Numbered from the stretch's first letter, positions 1 to 8,772 are shown. The stretch is DNA of 26,644 nt from UBA6164 sp964527325 (GCA_964527325.1 CAZGNU010000019.1:1-26644); one strand, 5' to 3'. Notes: generated from the sequence alone by a model not told the origin. Numbers and translations: made by a program.

Positions 1-1143
1 CACGTTGATCATGGTAAAACTACTACTACTGCAGGTATTTCTGCTGTATTAACTGCTATGCAATGAGGGGAAATCAGAGATTTTGCTTCTATTGATAATG
101 CTCCTGAAGAAAGAGATAGAGGTATTACAATTAATACTTCACACGTTGAATATGAAACAGCCAATAGACACTACGCTCACGTTGATTGTCCAGGACATGC
201 TGATTATGTTAAAAACATGATTACTGGTGCTGCACAAATGGATGCTGCTATATTAATAGTTGCTGCAACTGACGGTCCTATGGCTCAAACTAGAGAACAT
301 ATATTATTATCTAGACAAGTAGGTGTACCTTACATCGTTGTTTATATGAATAAATGTGATATGGTTGATGATGAAGAAATGCTTGAATTAGTAGAAATGG
401 AAATCAGAGACCTATTAACTAAATATGAATTCCCAGGAGATGATACTCCAATTATTAGAGGTTCAGGATTAGTTGCTATTGAAAATCCAACTGATATGGA
501 TAAAGAATATGGTGCTAAAACTATCGTTGAATTATTTGAAAAATTAGAAGAATTTGTTCCAGTTCCAGAAAGACCAACCGACAAAGATTTCCTAATGCCT
601 ATTGAAGATGTATTCTCAATTAAAGGTAGAGGTACTGTTGTTACTGGTAAAATTGAAACAGGTGTTGTTAATGTAAATGAAGAAGTAGAAATCGTTGGTA
701 TCAGAGATACTCAAAAAACTACTGTTACTGGTGTTGAAATGTTCCACAAATTATTGGATCAAGGACAAGCTGGTGATAACGCTGGTATTTTATTAAGAGG
801 TACTCAAAGAGAAGATGTTGAAAGAGGTCAAGTATTAGCTAAACCTGGGTCAATTACTCCTCATACTGAATTTGAAGCTGAAGTATATATTCTTACTAAA
901 GATGAAGGTGGTAGACATACTCCTTTCTTCAAAGGTTATAAACCTCAATTTTATTTCAGAACTACAGACGTAACTGGTGATATTGAATTACCTGCTGGAG
1001 TTGAAATGGTTATGCCTGGTGATAATATCCAAATGACTGTTAAATTACAACAACCTATCGCGATGACTGATGGTTTAAGATTTGCAATCAGAGAAGGTGG
1101 TAGAACTGTTGGTTCATGAGTTGTTGCTAAAGTTAAAGCATAA
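1..1143 (+). CDS. tuf: Elongation factor Tu, 5' end missing
   Basis: This GTPase carries aminoacyl-tRNA to the ribosome. The window opens inside the P-loop (HVDHGKTTTT), so roughly the first 18 residues are lost; 380 codons remain up to TAA. Visible motifs are the switch II region DCPGHADYV, the guanine-specificity motif NKCD, and the C-terminal signature REGGRTVGSGVVAKV. Two glycines are TGA: the second-last residue of the LTAMQGGE stretch (bases 64-66) and the Gly after VGS (1117-1119). Homologues have Gly at both, so TGA is read as glycine, not stop or Trp. By hand count about 34 other glycines use GGN, a much lower TGA share than in the accessory genes here. rpsJ follows, the classical str-operon order. 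Confidence 0.97.
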
Positions 1144-1170
1144 TAGCTTACTTTAATGTAAATTAATAAA

Positions 1171-1249
1171 CTTAGTATTATACTTAATTTTGAAGCCTCT
1201 TTCCCCTGAGAAGGGGAGAGAATTCAAGAGAGAGGTTTATAATACTAAG
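1171..1249. repeat. Palindromic element between tuf and rpsJ
   Basis: Outer arms CTTAGTATTATA and TATAATACTAAG are exact inverted repeats. They enclose a C-rich hairpin (CCCCTGAGAAGGGG) and a second purine-rich segment (AAGAGAGAGG) that can pair with CCTCTTT. There is no T tract after the stem, so it looks less like a simple intrinsic terminator than like a member of the REP-like palindromes found elsewhere in the window. It could also act as an mRNA 3'-end stabiliser. Confidence 0.7.
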
Positions 1250-1291
1250 TAATTAGATTATATTAAATTTATTTATTACTACATATTTATA

Positions 1292-1612
1292 ATGTCTGCA
1301 AAAAAAACTACAAGTAAAATTAGAATAAGTGTAAAATCTTTTGATCATAGATTATTAGATGAAGCTGTTAAAAAGATTGTAATGATTGCTGGTGATTCAT
1401 GAGCAAAAGTAGTTGGTCCAATCCCACTTCCTACAAAAATTGAAAAAATTACAGTTAACAGATCTACATTTGTTAATAAAGATGCAAGAGAACAATTTGA
1501 AATAAGAAGACACAAAAGATTGATTGATATCATGGAACCTTCTTCAAAGACAATGGAATTATTACAAGATTTATCTATTCCTAACGGAGTTTGAATTGAA
1601 ATAAAAGCTTAA
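1292..1612 (+). CDS. rpsJ: 30S ribosomal protein S10
   Basis: S10 belongs to the 30S head and is also a transcription antitermination factor (NusE). The 106-residue product shows the family landmarks in order: KIRISVKSFDHRLLDEA, GPIPLPTK, VNKDAREQFEIRRHKRLIDI and a C-terminal GVGIEIKA. Two glycines (after GDS in the first half and in GVGIEI) are TGA. The ATG start gives a normal family length. No Shine-Dalgarno sequence precedes it; the upstream bases are only A/T-rich with one or two C. The gene follows tuf by about 150 bases containing a palindromic element, so the two may or may not share a transcript. Confidence 0.96.
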
Positions 1613-1630
1613 AAAGTAGTCTATAATTCT

Positions 1631-1727
1631 AATCCCTTCCCCTTCGGGTACTCCCTTTGAAAAAGGGAGAAATCTAATTTCTTCCCTTTTCAAGGGAAGT
1701 ACCGAGGAACGAGGGGATGGGTTCGAA
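1631..1727. repeat. REP/BIME-like palindromic repeat (copy 1)
   Basis: About 97 bases lie between rpsJ and rpmB. The outer arms (CCCTTCCCCTTCGGGTACT and, at the far end, GTACC followed by GAGGGGATGGG) can pair. Between them are two separate hairpins, CCCTTTGAAAAAGGG and CTTCCCTTTTCAAGGGAAG. A homologous copy in opposite orientation lies at 25762-25863, also just downstream of a translation-factor gene (typA). The repeat is not coding in any convincing frame. Confidence 0.8.
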
Positions 1728-1766
1728 TTTAAGTACATTAAAATTTACTATCTAAATTAAACTAAC

Positions 1767-1964
1767 ATGGCAAGAGTTTGTGAAATAACTTGAAAGAAAA
1801 CAGCTGTTGGTAATAAAAGATCTCATTCAATGAGAGCTACAAAAAGAAAATTTTTACCAAATTTGTTTTATAAGAAAATTAAAGACCAAAAAACGGGTTT
1901 AGTATATAGAATCAGAGTTTCAGCTAAAGGTCTTAGAACTTTAAGAAAACACGGAGTTATATAA
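1767..1964 (+). CDS. rpmB: 50S ribosomal protein L28
   Basis: L28 is a small, basic protein of the large subunit. The 65-residue product matches the family throughout: MARVCEITGKK at the N-terminus, NKRSHSMRATKRKFLPNL in the middle and RVSAKGLRTLRKHG near the end. The Gly in EITGKK is TGA. There is no cysteine zinc ribbon of the kind some L28 variants carry; only Cys5 is present. The ATG start matches family length and has no Shine-Dalgarno sequence. A tRNA-Leu gene follows 32 bases downstream. Confidence 0.95.
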
Positions 1965-1970
1965 AATAAA

Positions 1971-1987
1971 GACAAGTTTAACTTGTC
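1971..1987 (+). other. Short palindrome between rpmB and tRNA-Leu
   Basis: GACAAGTTTAACTTGTC is a 17-base perfect palindrome just after the rpmB stop. It is followed only by TCTACT rather than a T run, so it is a weak terminator or a processing signal at the mRNA-tRNA boundary. Confidence 0.4.
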
Positions 1988-1996
1988 TCTACTTAT

Positions 1997-2081
1997 GCCC
2001 GGATGGTGGAATTGGTAGACACGCGAGACTTAAAATCTCGTTTCTTCGGAAGTCCGGGTTCAATTCCCGGTCCGGGCACCA
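1997..2081 (+). tRNA. tRNA-Leu (anticodon UAA)
   Basis: An 85-nucleotide class II tRNA with encoded CCA. The acceptor stem GCCCGGA pairs with TCCGGGC. The anticodon stem CGAGA/TCTCG encloses CTTAAAA, with anticodon TAA at 2031-2033. The long variable arm (TTTCTTCGGAAG region) and the T arm with GGTTCAATTCC are intact. TTA, the codon it reads, is by far the most used leucine codon in this window. Confidence 0.97.
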
Positions 2082-2126
2082 TTTAAAAAAACAATTAAAA
2101 AACTAATTTATAATTTATACATTTTT

Positions 2127-2366
2127 ATGTTAAAAATAAGATTATCAAGAGCAGGTAAAAGAAATATGCCTTTCTTCAGAATAGTTGTAACTGAACATAC
2201 AGCAGCAGCAAAACATGGATACAAAGAAGTATTAGGATTTTATAATCCAATATCTAAAGAATTTAAAATTAAAGACTTAAACAAAGTTAAAGCTTACGTA
2301 TCAAATGGTGTACAATTTTCTCCTAGAATGGAAAAACTAATGAAATTAAACAAAGTTTCGGTATAG
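2127..2366 (+). CDS. rpsP: 30S ribosomal protein S16
   Basis: S16 is a small 30S assembly protein. The 79-residue product begins MLKIRLSRAGKRNMPFFRIVV and contains EVLGFYNPISKE and VSNGVQFSPRMEKLM, the diagnostic segments of the family. It contains no TGA-encoded glycine, so it is intact under any code. It is followed by a hairpin and then khpA; the rpsP-khpA order is common in bacteria, where rimM and trmD often follow. Those two are absent here. Confidence 0.96.
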   Translation: MLKIRLSRAGKRNMPFFRIVVTEHTAAAKHGYKEVLGFYNPISKEFKIKDLNKVKAYVSNGVQFSPRMEKLMKLNKVSV

Positions 2367-2377
2367 TAAAACAAAAA

Positions 2378-2411
2378 TCCTTCAATTTTTAGTTGAAGGA
2401 TATTATTTTTT
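2378..2411 (+). terminator. Intrinsic terminator or attenuator after rpsP
   Basis: The stem TCCTTCAA/TTGAAGGA with a short A/T loop is followed by TATTATTTTTTAAT. khpA starts only 13 bases later, so either termination is partial or khpA has a promoter inside this A/T-rich stretch. Confidence 0.65.
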
Positions 2412-2423
2412 AATAACACGTAT

Positions 2424-2660
2424 ATGAAAGAGGTAGATTTTTTACAATTTATAGTTGAAAATTTAGTTGAACACAAAGACGATATAGTAATTGAAAGAAC
2501 AGAAGATGAATTAGGGGTTTTATTAACTTTAAAAGTTAATTCAGATGATATGTGAATTATTATTGGTAAATCTTGAAATACAGTAAATTCAATTAGATCT
2601 TTGTTAAGATTATTTTGAATGAAAATAGAAAAGAAAATAAATTTAAAAGTTTTAGATTAA
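2424..2660 (+). CDS. khpA: KH-domain RNA-binding protein KhpA
   Basis: The 78-residue product is the size of KhpA, a single KH-domain RNA chaperone of the cytoplasm. The KH signature GxxG-type loop is seen as GIIIGKSGNTVNSIRSL around residues 43-59, with two of the glycines encoded by TGA. The N-terminal helix VDFLQFIVENLVEH and the C-terminal LKVLD are also typical. Position directly after rpsP is the conserved context for this family. The first ATG gives the normal family length. Confidence 0.9.
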
Positions 2661-2695
2661 GTAAAGACGAAAGAAATTTTGTAAAAATTGGTTTA

Positions 2696-2721
2696 TTGAC
2701 TTTACTTATACTGTGTATAAT
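2696..2721 (+). promoter_or_regulatory. Probable sigma-70 type promoter for the 2736 gene
   Basis: TTGACT at 2696-2701 and TATAAT at 2716-2721 are near-consensus boxes, but the spacer is only 14 bases. The -10 box lies 14 bases before the ATG, implying a very short leader. Confidence 0.45.
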
Positions 2722-2735
2722 TAACTTATAATATT

Positions 2736-3164
2736 ATGATTGTTGAAACTACATACGCTTTAAATGAAGGTTCATCTATAATGTGACCAACAATGAATTT
2801 CTGAGAATTTATTCTATTAGCAATTTCATTATTTGTATTAGCTTCTTGAATTTTTTCTATAGTATTTATTTTGCGGTGATGATTATTATTAATTTTATCA
2901 TGAGGTAAAGATGAAAAAATTAAACCAGCAATTAATACTATTAGATATGCTGTAATAGGTATTGTTATAACAGTTCTTACAATATTTGTATTTCCAATAC
3001 TTGGAAGACTTTTATGATTAGATGTTGAAAAATACGCTGAACCATCTAGAATATTTGAAAAAATTGAAGAAATTTGAAATAAAATTTTTGGTAAAAATAC
3101 AAGTAGTTTTGATTCATCTATAGATAATATTGATGATTTCCCATCAGATTTTTCAGATTTATAA
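2736..3164 (+). CDS. Small two-helix pilin-like (VirB2/TrbC-type) membrane protein
   Basis: This 142-residue protein has two membrane helices (about residues 24-55 and 69-90) joined by the polar turn SGGKDEKIKPAINTI, and an acidic C-terminal tail. The pattern helix, [ST]xG[DK][DE]EK with spaced lysines, helix is the same unit repeated in the three membrane proteins at 7370-9711, and resembles VirB2/TrbC-like proteins of CPR type IV secretion-like loci. Eight glycines are TGA. One CGG codon (2874-2876, residue 47) sits inside the first helix, where Arg would be surprising and Trp natural. It stands alone here, convergent with the FtsB-like gene. The role in secretion, pilus or adhesion is inferred only. 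Confidence 0.65.
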
Positions 3165-3171
3165 AAAAAAG

Positions 3172-3300
3172 AAAAACTATTCTTTCCCTGAATTCCTACC
3201 TTTAAATAAAGGCAGGGTGTTGCAGAATTAATTATTGTAATTAATAATGTTCCTCTTTCCTTTATGTAAAGGAAAAAATTCTTTGGTAGGAATAGTTTTT
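3172..3300. terminator. Bidirectional terminator containing a nested palindrome
   Basis: AAAAACTATTC (3172-3182) pairs exactly with GAATAGTTTTT (3290-3300), a terminator-like stem serving both convergent genes. Nested inside are ATTCCTACC and GGTAGGAAT as further outer arms, then inner hairpins CCTTTAAATAAAGG and TTTCCTTTATGTAAAGGAAA. The two-hairpin-within-arms layout is the same as in the other REP-like repeats of the window. Confidence 0.7.
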
Positions 3301-3705
3301 TTAGTAAATATCTTTTTTAAATATAAAATACATCCATTTTTCAAAAATATTCATATTGTGAATAACAGAATTTTCTTCTTTTTTTACTTCCACTTTATTT
3401 TCTATTATTACATTTTCTTTTGTAAACTTGTTATATACTTTTTCAGCTGTAAGATATACTACTTTTTCTCATTTATTTTTATATGATTGTTGTTCTTTTA
3501 GTACTTTATTTTTATAAGCTACAGAGCTTTTGTATTTAATAATATCTTCAGCTTCATCAATTCTTTCTTTTATACTTTGATTCAAATTTTTAATAAATTC
3601 AATATGTGAATTTATTTTATATTCTTTGTATGTGAAACTCAAAATAAGATATCAAATATAAAGAATAATTCATACCATTATTAAGAATATATACTGTTTT
3701 TTCAT
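3301..3705 (-). CDS. FtsB/DivIC-like septum formation protein
   Basis: The 134-residue product has the DivIC/FtsB layout: a short cytoplasmic N-terminus (MKKQ), one membrane helix at about 5-24, a coiled coil at about 30-62, then the segment KVLKEQQSYKNKGEKVVYL, matching the family consensus in which a helix ends in a K-x-GE-x-V strand. The C-terminal stretch FEKWMYFIFKK resembles the W-containing tail seen in other CPR members. Such proteins act in the FtsQLB-type divisome complex at the septum. There is no other division gene nearby. It is divergent from the FecR gene, 68 bases apart. The fold is plausible but sequence identity to well-studied members will be low. Confidence 0.65.
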
Positions 3706-3760
3706 ATTTATTGTAAATTTAGAAAAATTATGTAAACTATAGAGGATGTTTATTTAGTTA

Positions 3761-3766
3761 TATAAT
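3761..3766 (+). promoter_or_regulatory. Possible -10 box for the FecR-cyclase operon
   Basis: A TATAAT hexamer lies 8 bases before the ATG at 3774 in the divergent intergenic region. No good -35 box is visible, and such hexamers are expected by chance in sequence this AT-rich. Confidence 0.25.
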
Positions 3767-3773
3767 AATTAAA

Positions 3774-4976
3774 ATGTTCAAAATCAAAAATAAATTTATA
3801 ATTTTTATACTTTTTTTATTTTTTGCAATTATTTTATCATCTATAATTTCTGCTTTTTTAAACAAGACAAACAATACAGACTCATTCGTTGTATTAGTTA
3901 AATGAAGCGCAACATTAAATAGTGAATTATTAAAAATTGACAGTAAAGAAAAACTAAATATTTGAGATACTGTTAGAACTATTTGAGAAAGTACTTTAGT
4001 TGTTTTAGAATGGTGAGATGGTAGTGTTACTAGGATTTGATGAAATTCAAGTGTAAAAGTTGAAGAATTGTATATTTCTGATGATATTTGAACTATTAAT
4101 ATTTGATTTAAATTATTAAATTGAAAAAGTTGGTCAAACGTTGTTTCTTTTCTATGAGAAGATTCATATTTTAAGGAATATTTTAGAGATTCTGAAGCTG
4201 CAGCTAGATGAACGGTGTTTAGTTTAGATTTAAATAATAATTATTTACAAGTTGTTGATCACAAGGTTACTGTTAAAACTTTAGAAAAAAGTATAACGGT
4301 TGATGAAAATAAACCATTTAATATTAAAACATTTAGTTTTATTGCTTTAGAAAAATTTATAAAATCTATAAAAGATAAAGCTTGGCAAAATGTAAATTCA
4401 AAAATAGATAAAGAATATCTTTTATGACTAAGAACTCAATTAAATTCTGACATAGAAAGTCTTAATAAATTTAGAAAAATAAATTTAGAAAAAGTATTAA
4501 AAAATGTTGATAAAAAAGAAAAGCTTTATAGAGAATTATTACAAGATTATCAAAAATTAAATTTTATAAAATCAGAAGACAAAGAACTGTTCAAAACAAA
4601 ATTAGAATTAAAAAATACATTAATAAAGTTGGCAGAAGAAAACAATAAAAAAATATTAGTAGAAAACACTTTATATGATTTTAAAGATAGTATATTAAAA
4701 AAGGAATATGCAAACATTAGTGCTATTACAACAATTTTGTCAGAAAATAAAGATATGCTTTGAGATATAGATTTTAAATTTTATTTTCCGATAAATATAA
4801 TTCCAGAAGAGTTAAAAAAAATATTTAAACAAGATTTTAATAATCTAAAAAATATTTTCTGAGAAACATTTTCTAAAAGAATAGATTTTAATAGTTTGAA
4901 AAAAAAATGAGATTCACTAATAAAATGAACTCTTGATAAATGAAAAGAAAAATTAGATAATTTACTTAATAATTAA
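3774..4976 (+). CDS. Membrane-anchored FecR-domain protein
   Basis: The 400-residue product starts with a membrane helix or uncleaved signal (about residues 9-28). Next comes a FecR-like domain (about 36-165): VVLVKGSATLN, KLNIGDTVRTIGESTLVVLEWGDGSVTRIGGNSSVKV, and later SEAAARGTVFSLD. Many of these glycines are TGA. The rest (about 200-400) is lysine- and glutamate-rich, mostly helical, with no family I recognise. FecR domains are extracytoplasmic regulatory or surface-binding modules. The gene ends 7 bases before the CHASE2-adenylate cyclase, so they almost certainly form one operon, and FecR-like domains are known neighbours of CHASE2 sensors in other bacteria. A role in passing an outer signal to the cyclase is inference. 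Confidence 0.8.
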
Positions 4977-4983
4977 TCAGAAA

Positions 4984-7083
4984 GTGTTTAAAAATTCATT
5001 AAAACTAGCACAAAATAGAAATTTACTATCAATACTAATGTCTTTGATAATTTTTATATGTATATACATATTAATTCGGTTAAATTTTTTATATATATTT
5101 GATAAAAATGTTCAAGATTTATATTTTAAATTTAAGGATATAAATATTAATAAAAGCATTGTTGTAGTTGAAATTGATGATGTAACTTTAACATGAAGAA
5201 AAAATAATGAATGAGAAGTTACTTTAGATTGACTTGGAAGATTTCCATTTGATAGAGCAAATTATGCTAAGGTAATTGATAATTTAACAAGAGATGGAGC
5301 AGCAGTAATATGATTAGATATTATTTTTTGAGAAAAAAGTAATGATGAATCAGATAATATATTATCAAAGTCTATAACAGAATCAAAAAGAGTAGTTTTA
5401 TGAGCCTGGTCTCTTCCAGATTGAACATTGTCATTACCATATAATAAATTTAGAGATGATTTATTAACAACTGGTTATTACTTGCCAAATATAAATAAAG
5501 AAGACAATTTATATGAAAATGAAAGAATGCTTTATTCAATAAAGCCATTTTCAAAATTTAAGTGATCAGATATAATTTATAGTCATTTTTCAATTGCTTT
5601 ATTAAAATGATACTATTCATATATTTATGATGATAAAAAAATATTAACTCCTGAAATAAAATCTTATTCAGATAAATTTGTAATTCATGATAAAATTCAA
5701 TTATTAAAATCTAGAGATAATAAAAATGAAGTTTTAATAAATTATACTCCTAGTAAATGGTTTTCAAGTATATCATTTTTAGATGTTTATTATTGAATAT
5801 TTAACTGAGGATTTTTTAAAGATAAAATTGTTATAGTATGAGCAACAGCAAGATGAATAAAAGATATTTTTACAACTCCTTTTTGAGATATGTTTTGAGT
5901 ATATACTCATGCAAATATGATTAATACTGTTTTATCAAATAGTTGAATAAAGTATGTAGATACAAAAATTGAATTATTGATGATATTTTTATTAATTATT
6001 ATTTCTGTTTATTTTAATATTAGTAAATCACTATATGTTACAATATTTAGTAATATTGCAATATTAACAATATTTATTGTATTTGTTGTATATATAACAA
6101 TGATTACAAATTTATTATTAAATTATATAATTGAATTATCATTAGCATTATTATGATCAATACTTATAACCAATATAGTAAAATATTTAATTGAAAATAA
6201 ACATAAAAGGAAACTAAATAAGGCTCTTTCAGAATATGTATCTAAGGATATTGCTCATGAAATATTATCGTGAGAATGAAGAGTAGATTTGAATTGAGAG
6301 AATAAGGATATTGCAATTTTCTTTTCTGATATTGAAGGTTTTACAAGTATTTCAGAAAAATTTACACCAGAAGATTTAGTATGATTTTTGAGGGAATATT
6401 TAAGTGAGATGTCTAATATCATTTTAGATGAAAAATGATTTATAAATAAATACGAATGAGATGCTATAATGGCATTATGGTGAGTTTTTGGAGAGGTAAC
6501 AGATTGTTCATATTATATGTGTTTATCTGCATTAAAACAACAAGAAATCCTTAAAAAACTTAATGAAAAATGGAAAGAAAGAGGTTTTTCAGAAATAAAA
6601 GCAAGAATAGGGATGCATTATTGAAGTGCAATTATATGAAATATTTGAGCAGAGTGAAGAAAAATGGAATTTACTGCATTATGAGATAGTGTAAATTTAG
6701 CCTCACGTTTAGAATGAGTAAATAAAATGTATTGAACATATATGTGCGCTAGTGAAGATGTATATAATATAGAAAAAAATAATTTTGAATTTAGATATCT
6801 TGATAAAATTAGAGTTAAATGAAAAAAAGTAGCTGTAAATATTTATGAATTGTTATCAATTAAATGAAAAATAACTGATAATCAAATGAAAATGTTTAGC
6901 AAGTTTGATGAAGCTATTGATGCATATAAAAATATGAATTATAAATGAGCTCTTACTATTTTTTCAGAATTATCAAAATTGTGAGATAAACCAAGTATTG
7001 TTTATCAAAAAAGATGTGAAATATATATAAACAATCCACCTGATAATAATTGGGATTGAGTCTGGATAATGACAACAAAATAG
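4984..7083 (+). CDS. CHASE2-domain class III adenylate cyclase
   Basis: This 699-residue membrane receptor makes cAMP from ATP. Order: N-terminal helix (about 14-36); extracytoplasmic CHASE2 domain (about 40-325), including IVVVEIDDVTLT, FPFDRANYAKVIDNL, VIGLDIIFGE and FFKDKIVIVGATARGIKD; three membrane helices (about 330-415); cyclase domain. Metal-binding Asp449 (FFSDIEGFTSISE) and Asp493 (KYEGDAIMALWG), ATP-selecting Lys489, and Asn571 and Arg575 (GDSVNLASRLEG) are present. Thr564 replaces the usual adenine-binding Asp, as in class IIIb, bicarbonate-responsive cyclases. The C-terminus ends PPDNNWDGVWIMTTK. About 36 glycines are TGA and 8 GGN. The start is GTG; no in-frame ATG fits upstream. 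CGG at 5077-5079 lies in the first helix. Confidence 0.92.
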
Positions 7084-7109
7084 TCAAAAAAACTTTTGAC
7101 TATTTTTTT
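7081..7109 (+). terminator. Terminator overlapping the cyclase stop codon
   Basis: TAGTCAAAA pairs with TTTTGACTA, followed by seven T residues. The stop codon TAG is the first three bases of the stem. Confidence 0.85.
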
Positions 7110-7122
7110 ATTTATATATAAT
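7096..7122 (+). promoter_or_regulatory. Promoter of the tRNA-Glu/tRNA-fMet unit
   Basis: TTGACT (7096-7101) and TATAAT (7117-7122) are separated by 15 bases; tRNA-Glu starts 22 bases after the -10 box. The -35 box lies inside the right arm of the preceding terminator, so one short sequence serves both purposes. Confidence 0.55.
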
Positions 7123-7144
7123 TGTTCACGCAATGAAAACTTTC

Positions 7145-7219
7145 GCGGCCATCGTCTAGTGGTTAGGACTTCAGGTTTTCATCCTGGCAACCGGGGTTCG
7201 ATTCCCCGTGGCCGTACCA
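7145..7219 (+). tRNA. tRNA-Glu (anticodon UUC)
   Basis: 75 nucleotides with encoded CCA. The acceptor GCGGCCA pairs with TGGCCGT (first pair G-U). The D arm contains TCTAGTGGTTAGGA, the anticodon loop TTTTCAT lies between TCAGG and CCTGG, and the T arm is CCGGGGTTCGATTCCCCG. The discriminator base is A. Confidence 0.96.
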
Positions 7220-7242
7220 TTTCATTGTAATATAACTTCTAT

Positions 7243-7317
7243 CGCGGGGTAGAGAAGTGGTATCTCGTCGGGCTCATAACCCGAAGATCACTGGTTCAAA
7301 TCCAGTCTCCGCAACCA
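7243..7317 (+). tRNA. Initiator tRNA-Met (anticodon CAU)
   Basis: 75 nucleotides with encoded CCA. Two initiator hallmarks are present: the first acceptor position is a C-A mismatch (5' CGCGGGG against 3' CTCCGCA), and the anticodon stem carries three consecutive G-C pairs (TCGGG/CCCGA) around CTCATAA. It follows tRNA-Glu by 23 bases and is probably co-transcribed with it. Confidence 0.96.
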
Positions 7318-7331
7318 AAAAACAATTAAGT

Positions 7332-7367
7332 AAAAAAAGTATTACTTGAATAAGTAATACTTTTTTT
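7332..7367. terminator. Bidirectional terminator after tRNA-fMet
   Basis: AAAAAAAGTATTACTT pairs with AAGTAATACTTTTTTT around a small loop, giving a T run on either strand. It ends both the tRNA unit and the leftward membrane-protein operon, whose last stop codon is at 7370-7372. Confidence 0.88.
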
Positions 7368-7369
7368 GA

Positions 7370-7846
7370 TTATCATCAAACATATATCCACGGAGCAATA
7401 GCATTTAATATAACTCAGCTAAGCATAAGTACGGCTAGTCATATAAGAGTTGCTATAATTCTTTTTTTAGATTCAGTTTTAAAGCTATCATCAGCTCATC
7501 ACATAGAATACATTATACCATTAACTACAATAAATAATACTCAAGCAAGTGCTGCAATATATGTAAAGTATTTAATTATTTTTCAAAGCATTTCAATAAC
7601 TGATCAAAATCATTTTTTAACAGTACATTCATACATTTGAGTTTCACCATCTTCAGCTTTTCACTTTTCTTCACAATTAGCTCAAGGAATTTTTTCAGTA
7701 ACAGTTACTTTTATTCATTTAGATTCTTCATCTGTAGCATAAGTGTTTCAAATAAAATTGATTCCTGAAAAAGAAATTAATGATAGGAGTATAAGAATTT
7801 TTATTATAAGGGTTTTTACCCCAAGGGTACTTGTTTCAGTGCGCAT
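7370..7846 (-). CDS. Secreted/membrane pilin-like protein, single VirB2/TrbC-type unit
   Basis: 158 residues: a signal peptide (about 1-37, core LIIKILILLSLISF, probable cleavage near NTYA), a short exported domain with two cysteines (Cys58 and Cys74, a likely disulfide), then two membrane helices (about 92-116 and 129-150) joined by SMGGADDSFKTESKKRI. The helix-loop-helix unit is the same type as in the two upstream proteins, where it occurs three times. It is the last gene of the leftward locus, 4 bases after its neighbour, and ends at a bidirectional terminator. By size and layout it is the best candidate for the pilin-like subunit of the system; this is inferred. Confidence 0.72.
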
Positions 7847-7850
7847 ATTT

Positions 7851-8768
7851 TTATACAGTTAAAGTAATTAAATCTTTTAAGAAAGCGTATGAGGCTAATA
7901 TTATAACAGTTGCAATTAAGGTATTCACGATAATACTTTTTGCTTTTTTGATTTTTTCTTCATCACCATTTGCTGTGATATAATAGTATCAAGCTAAAGT
8001 TAAGAATGCAATAGCAACAGGTCAGGCAAAGTATAGAGCTACTCATTCTAATGTTTTAAACATTTCTGCTCAATCTTTTATATCACCACTAAATACAACA
8101 TTTTTCCATGCTTCTATAAATCATATAAACATTAGTCATATAAGCGACCATACAATTTTATGTTTAGATTCTGTAATTTTTTCTTCTCTTCATCTAGATG
8201 TCATTATGTTTATACCTGCAATTATTATCATCATTATTGCAATTGCAGAAATTACAACCTCAACAAATATAAGTATTCAAGATCATAAAACAGTATCTAA
8301 AACTTTAGAATTAATTAATACACTTTTACCATCATCATCAGCCCATGTGTTATTTAAAGAACCACTTATAGATGTTTTTCATTCTTTTTTTATTATTGAA
8401 TACAGACTTCAAGGAATATTGATAAATATCAAAGCTACCATAGTATACCGAAGTTGTTTTTTTGCAGCGCTTAGATCTTCTTCATCACTTCACATAGACA
8501 TCATCATTTGAATACCTACATATACTAAAACAATAACAAGTCATCAAGAAACAATATATTTTATTAATGTAAGTACTTTAAATCACCATGTTTTTGCATC
8601 AGTAGAAATATCTCAAGTGCTTTCAATATTATGAATAGAATAATCAGTAATATTTTTTATACTTTCATCGTCTATTGATGAAAGATCAATTTTTGCATTT
8701 ACATTTAATGTAGAAAATGCAAAAAATGACAGAATTAGGATAGTAATAATTTTAATAAGATTTTTCAT
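7851..8768 (-). CDS. Membrane protein with three VirB2/TrbC-like units
   Basis: 305 residues with a cleavable signal (ILILSFFAFSTLNVNA, about 1-25) and three copies of a helix-charged turn-helix unit. The turns read MSMGSDEEDLSAAKKQL, MTSRGREEKITESKHKI and ITANGDEEKIKKAKSII. Each is preceded by a hydrophobic helix containing [YI]xGI or AG and followed by another. The result is a six-helix protein built from pilin-like modules rather than a processed pilin. A CGG codon lies at 8448-8450 (residue 107). The start at 8768 leaves a 4-base gap to the upstream stop; an in-frame ATG at 8780 would instead overlap that gene. It probably forms a membrane scaffold or channel with its neighbours. Confidence 0.72.
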
Positions 8769-8772
8769 ATTT

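Noticed and set aside
342..584. 80-residue reverse-strand open frame inside tuf
   Set aside because: Antisense shadow of EF-Tu coding sequence; no family features.
1144..1291. Small RNA gene between tuf and rpsJ
   Set aside because: Only the palindrome supports it; no promoter or T-run terminator around it.
3247..3486. 79-residue Phe-rich frame on the + strand
   Set aside because: Shadow of the FtsB-like gene on the minus strand and of the terminator; composition (runs of Phe) reflects antisense of Lys codons.
3774..7083. Apparent run of pseudogenes full of stops
   Set aside because: The in-frame TGA codons are glycine; TAA and TAG occur only at gene ends.
8206..8511. 101-residue + strand frame
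   Set aside because: Antisense of the triple-unit membrane protein, which has a signal peptide and repeated motifs on the minus strand.
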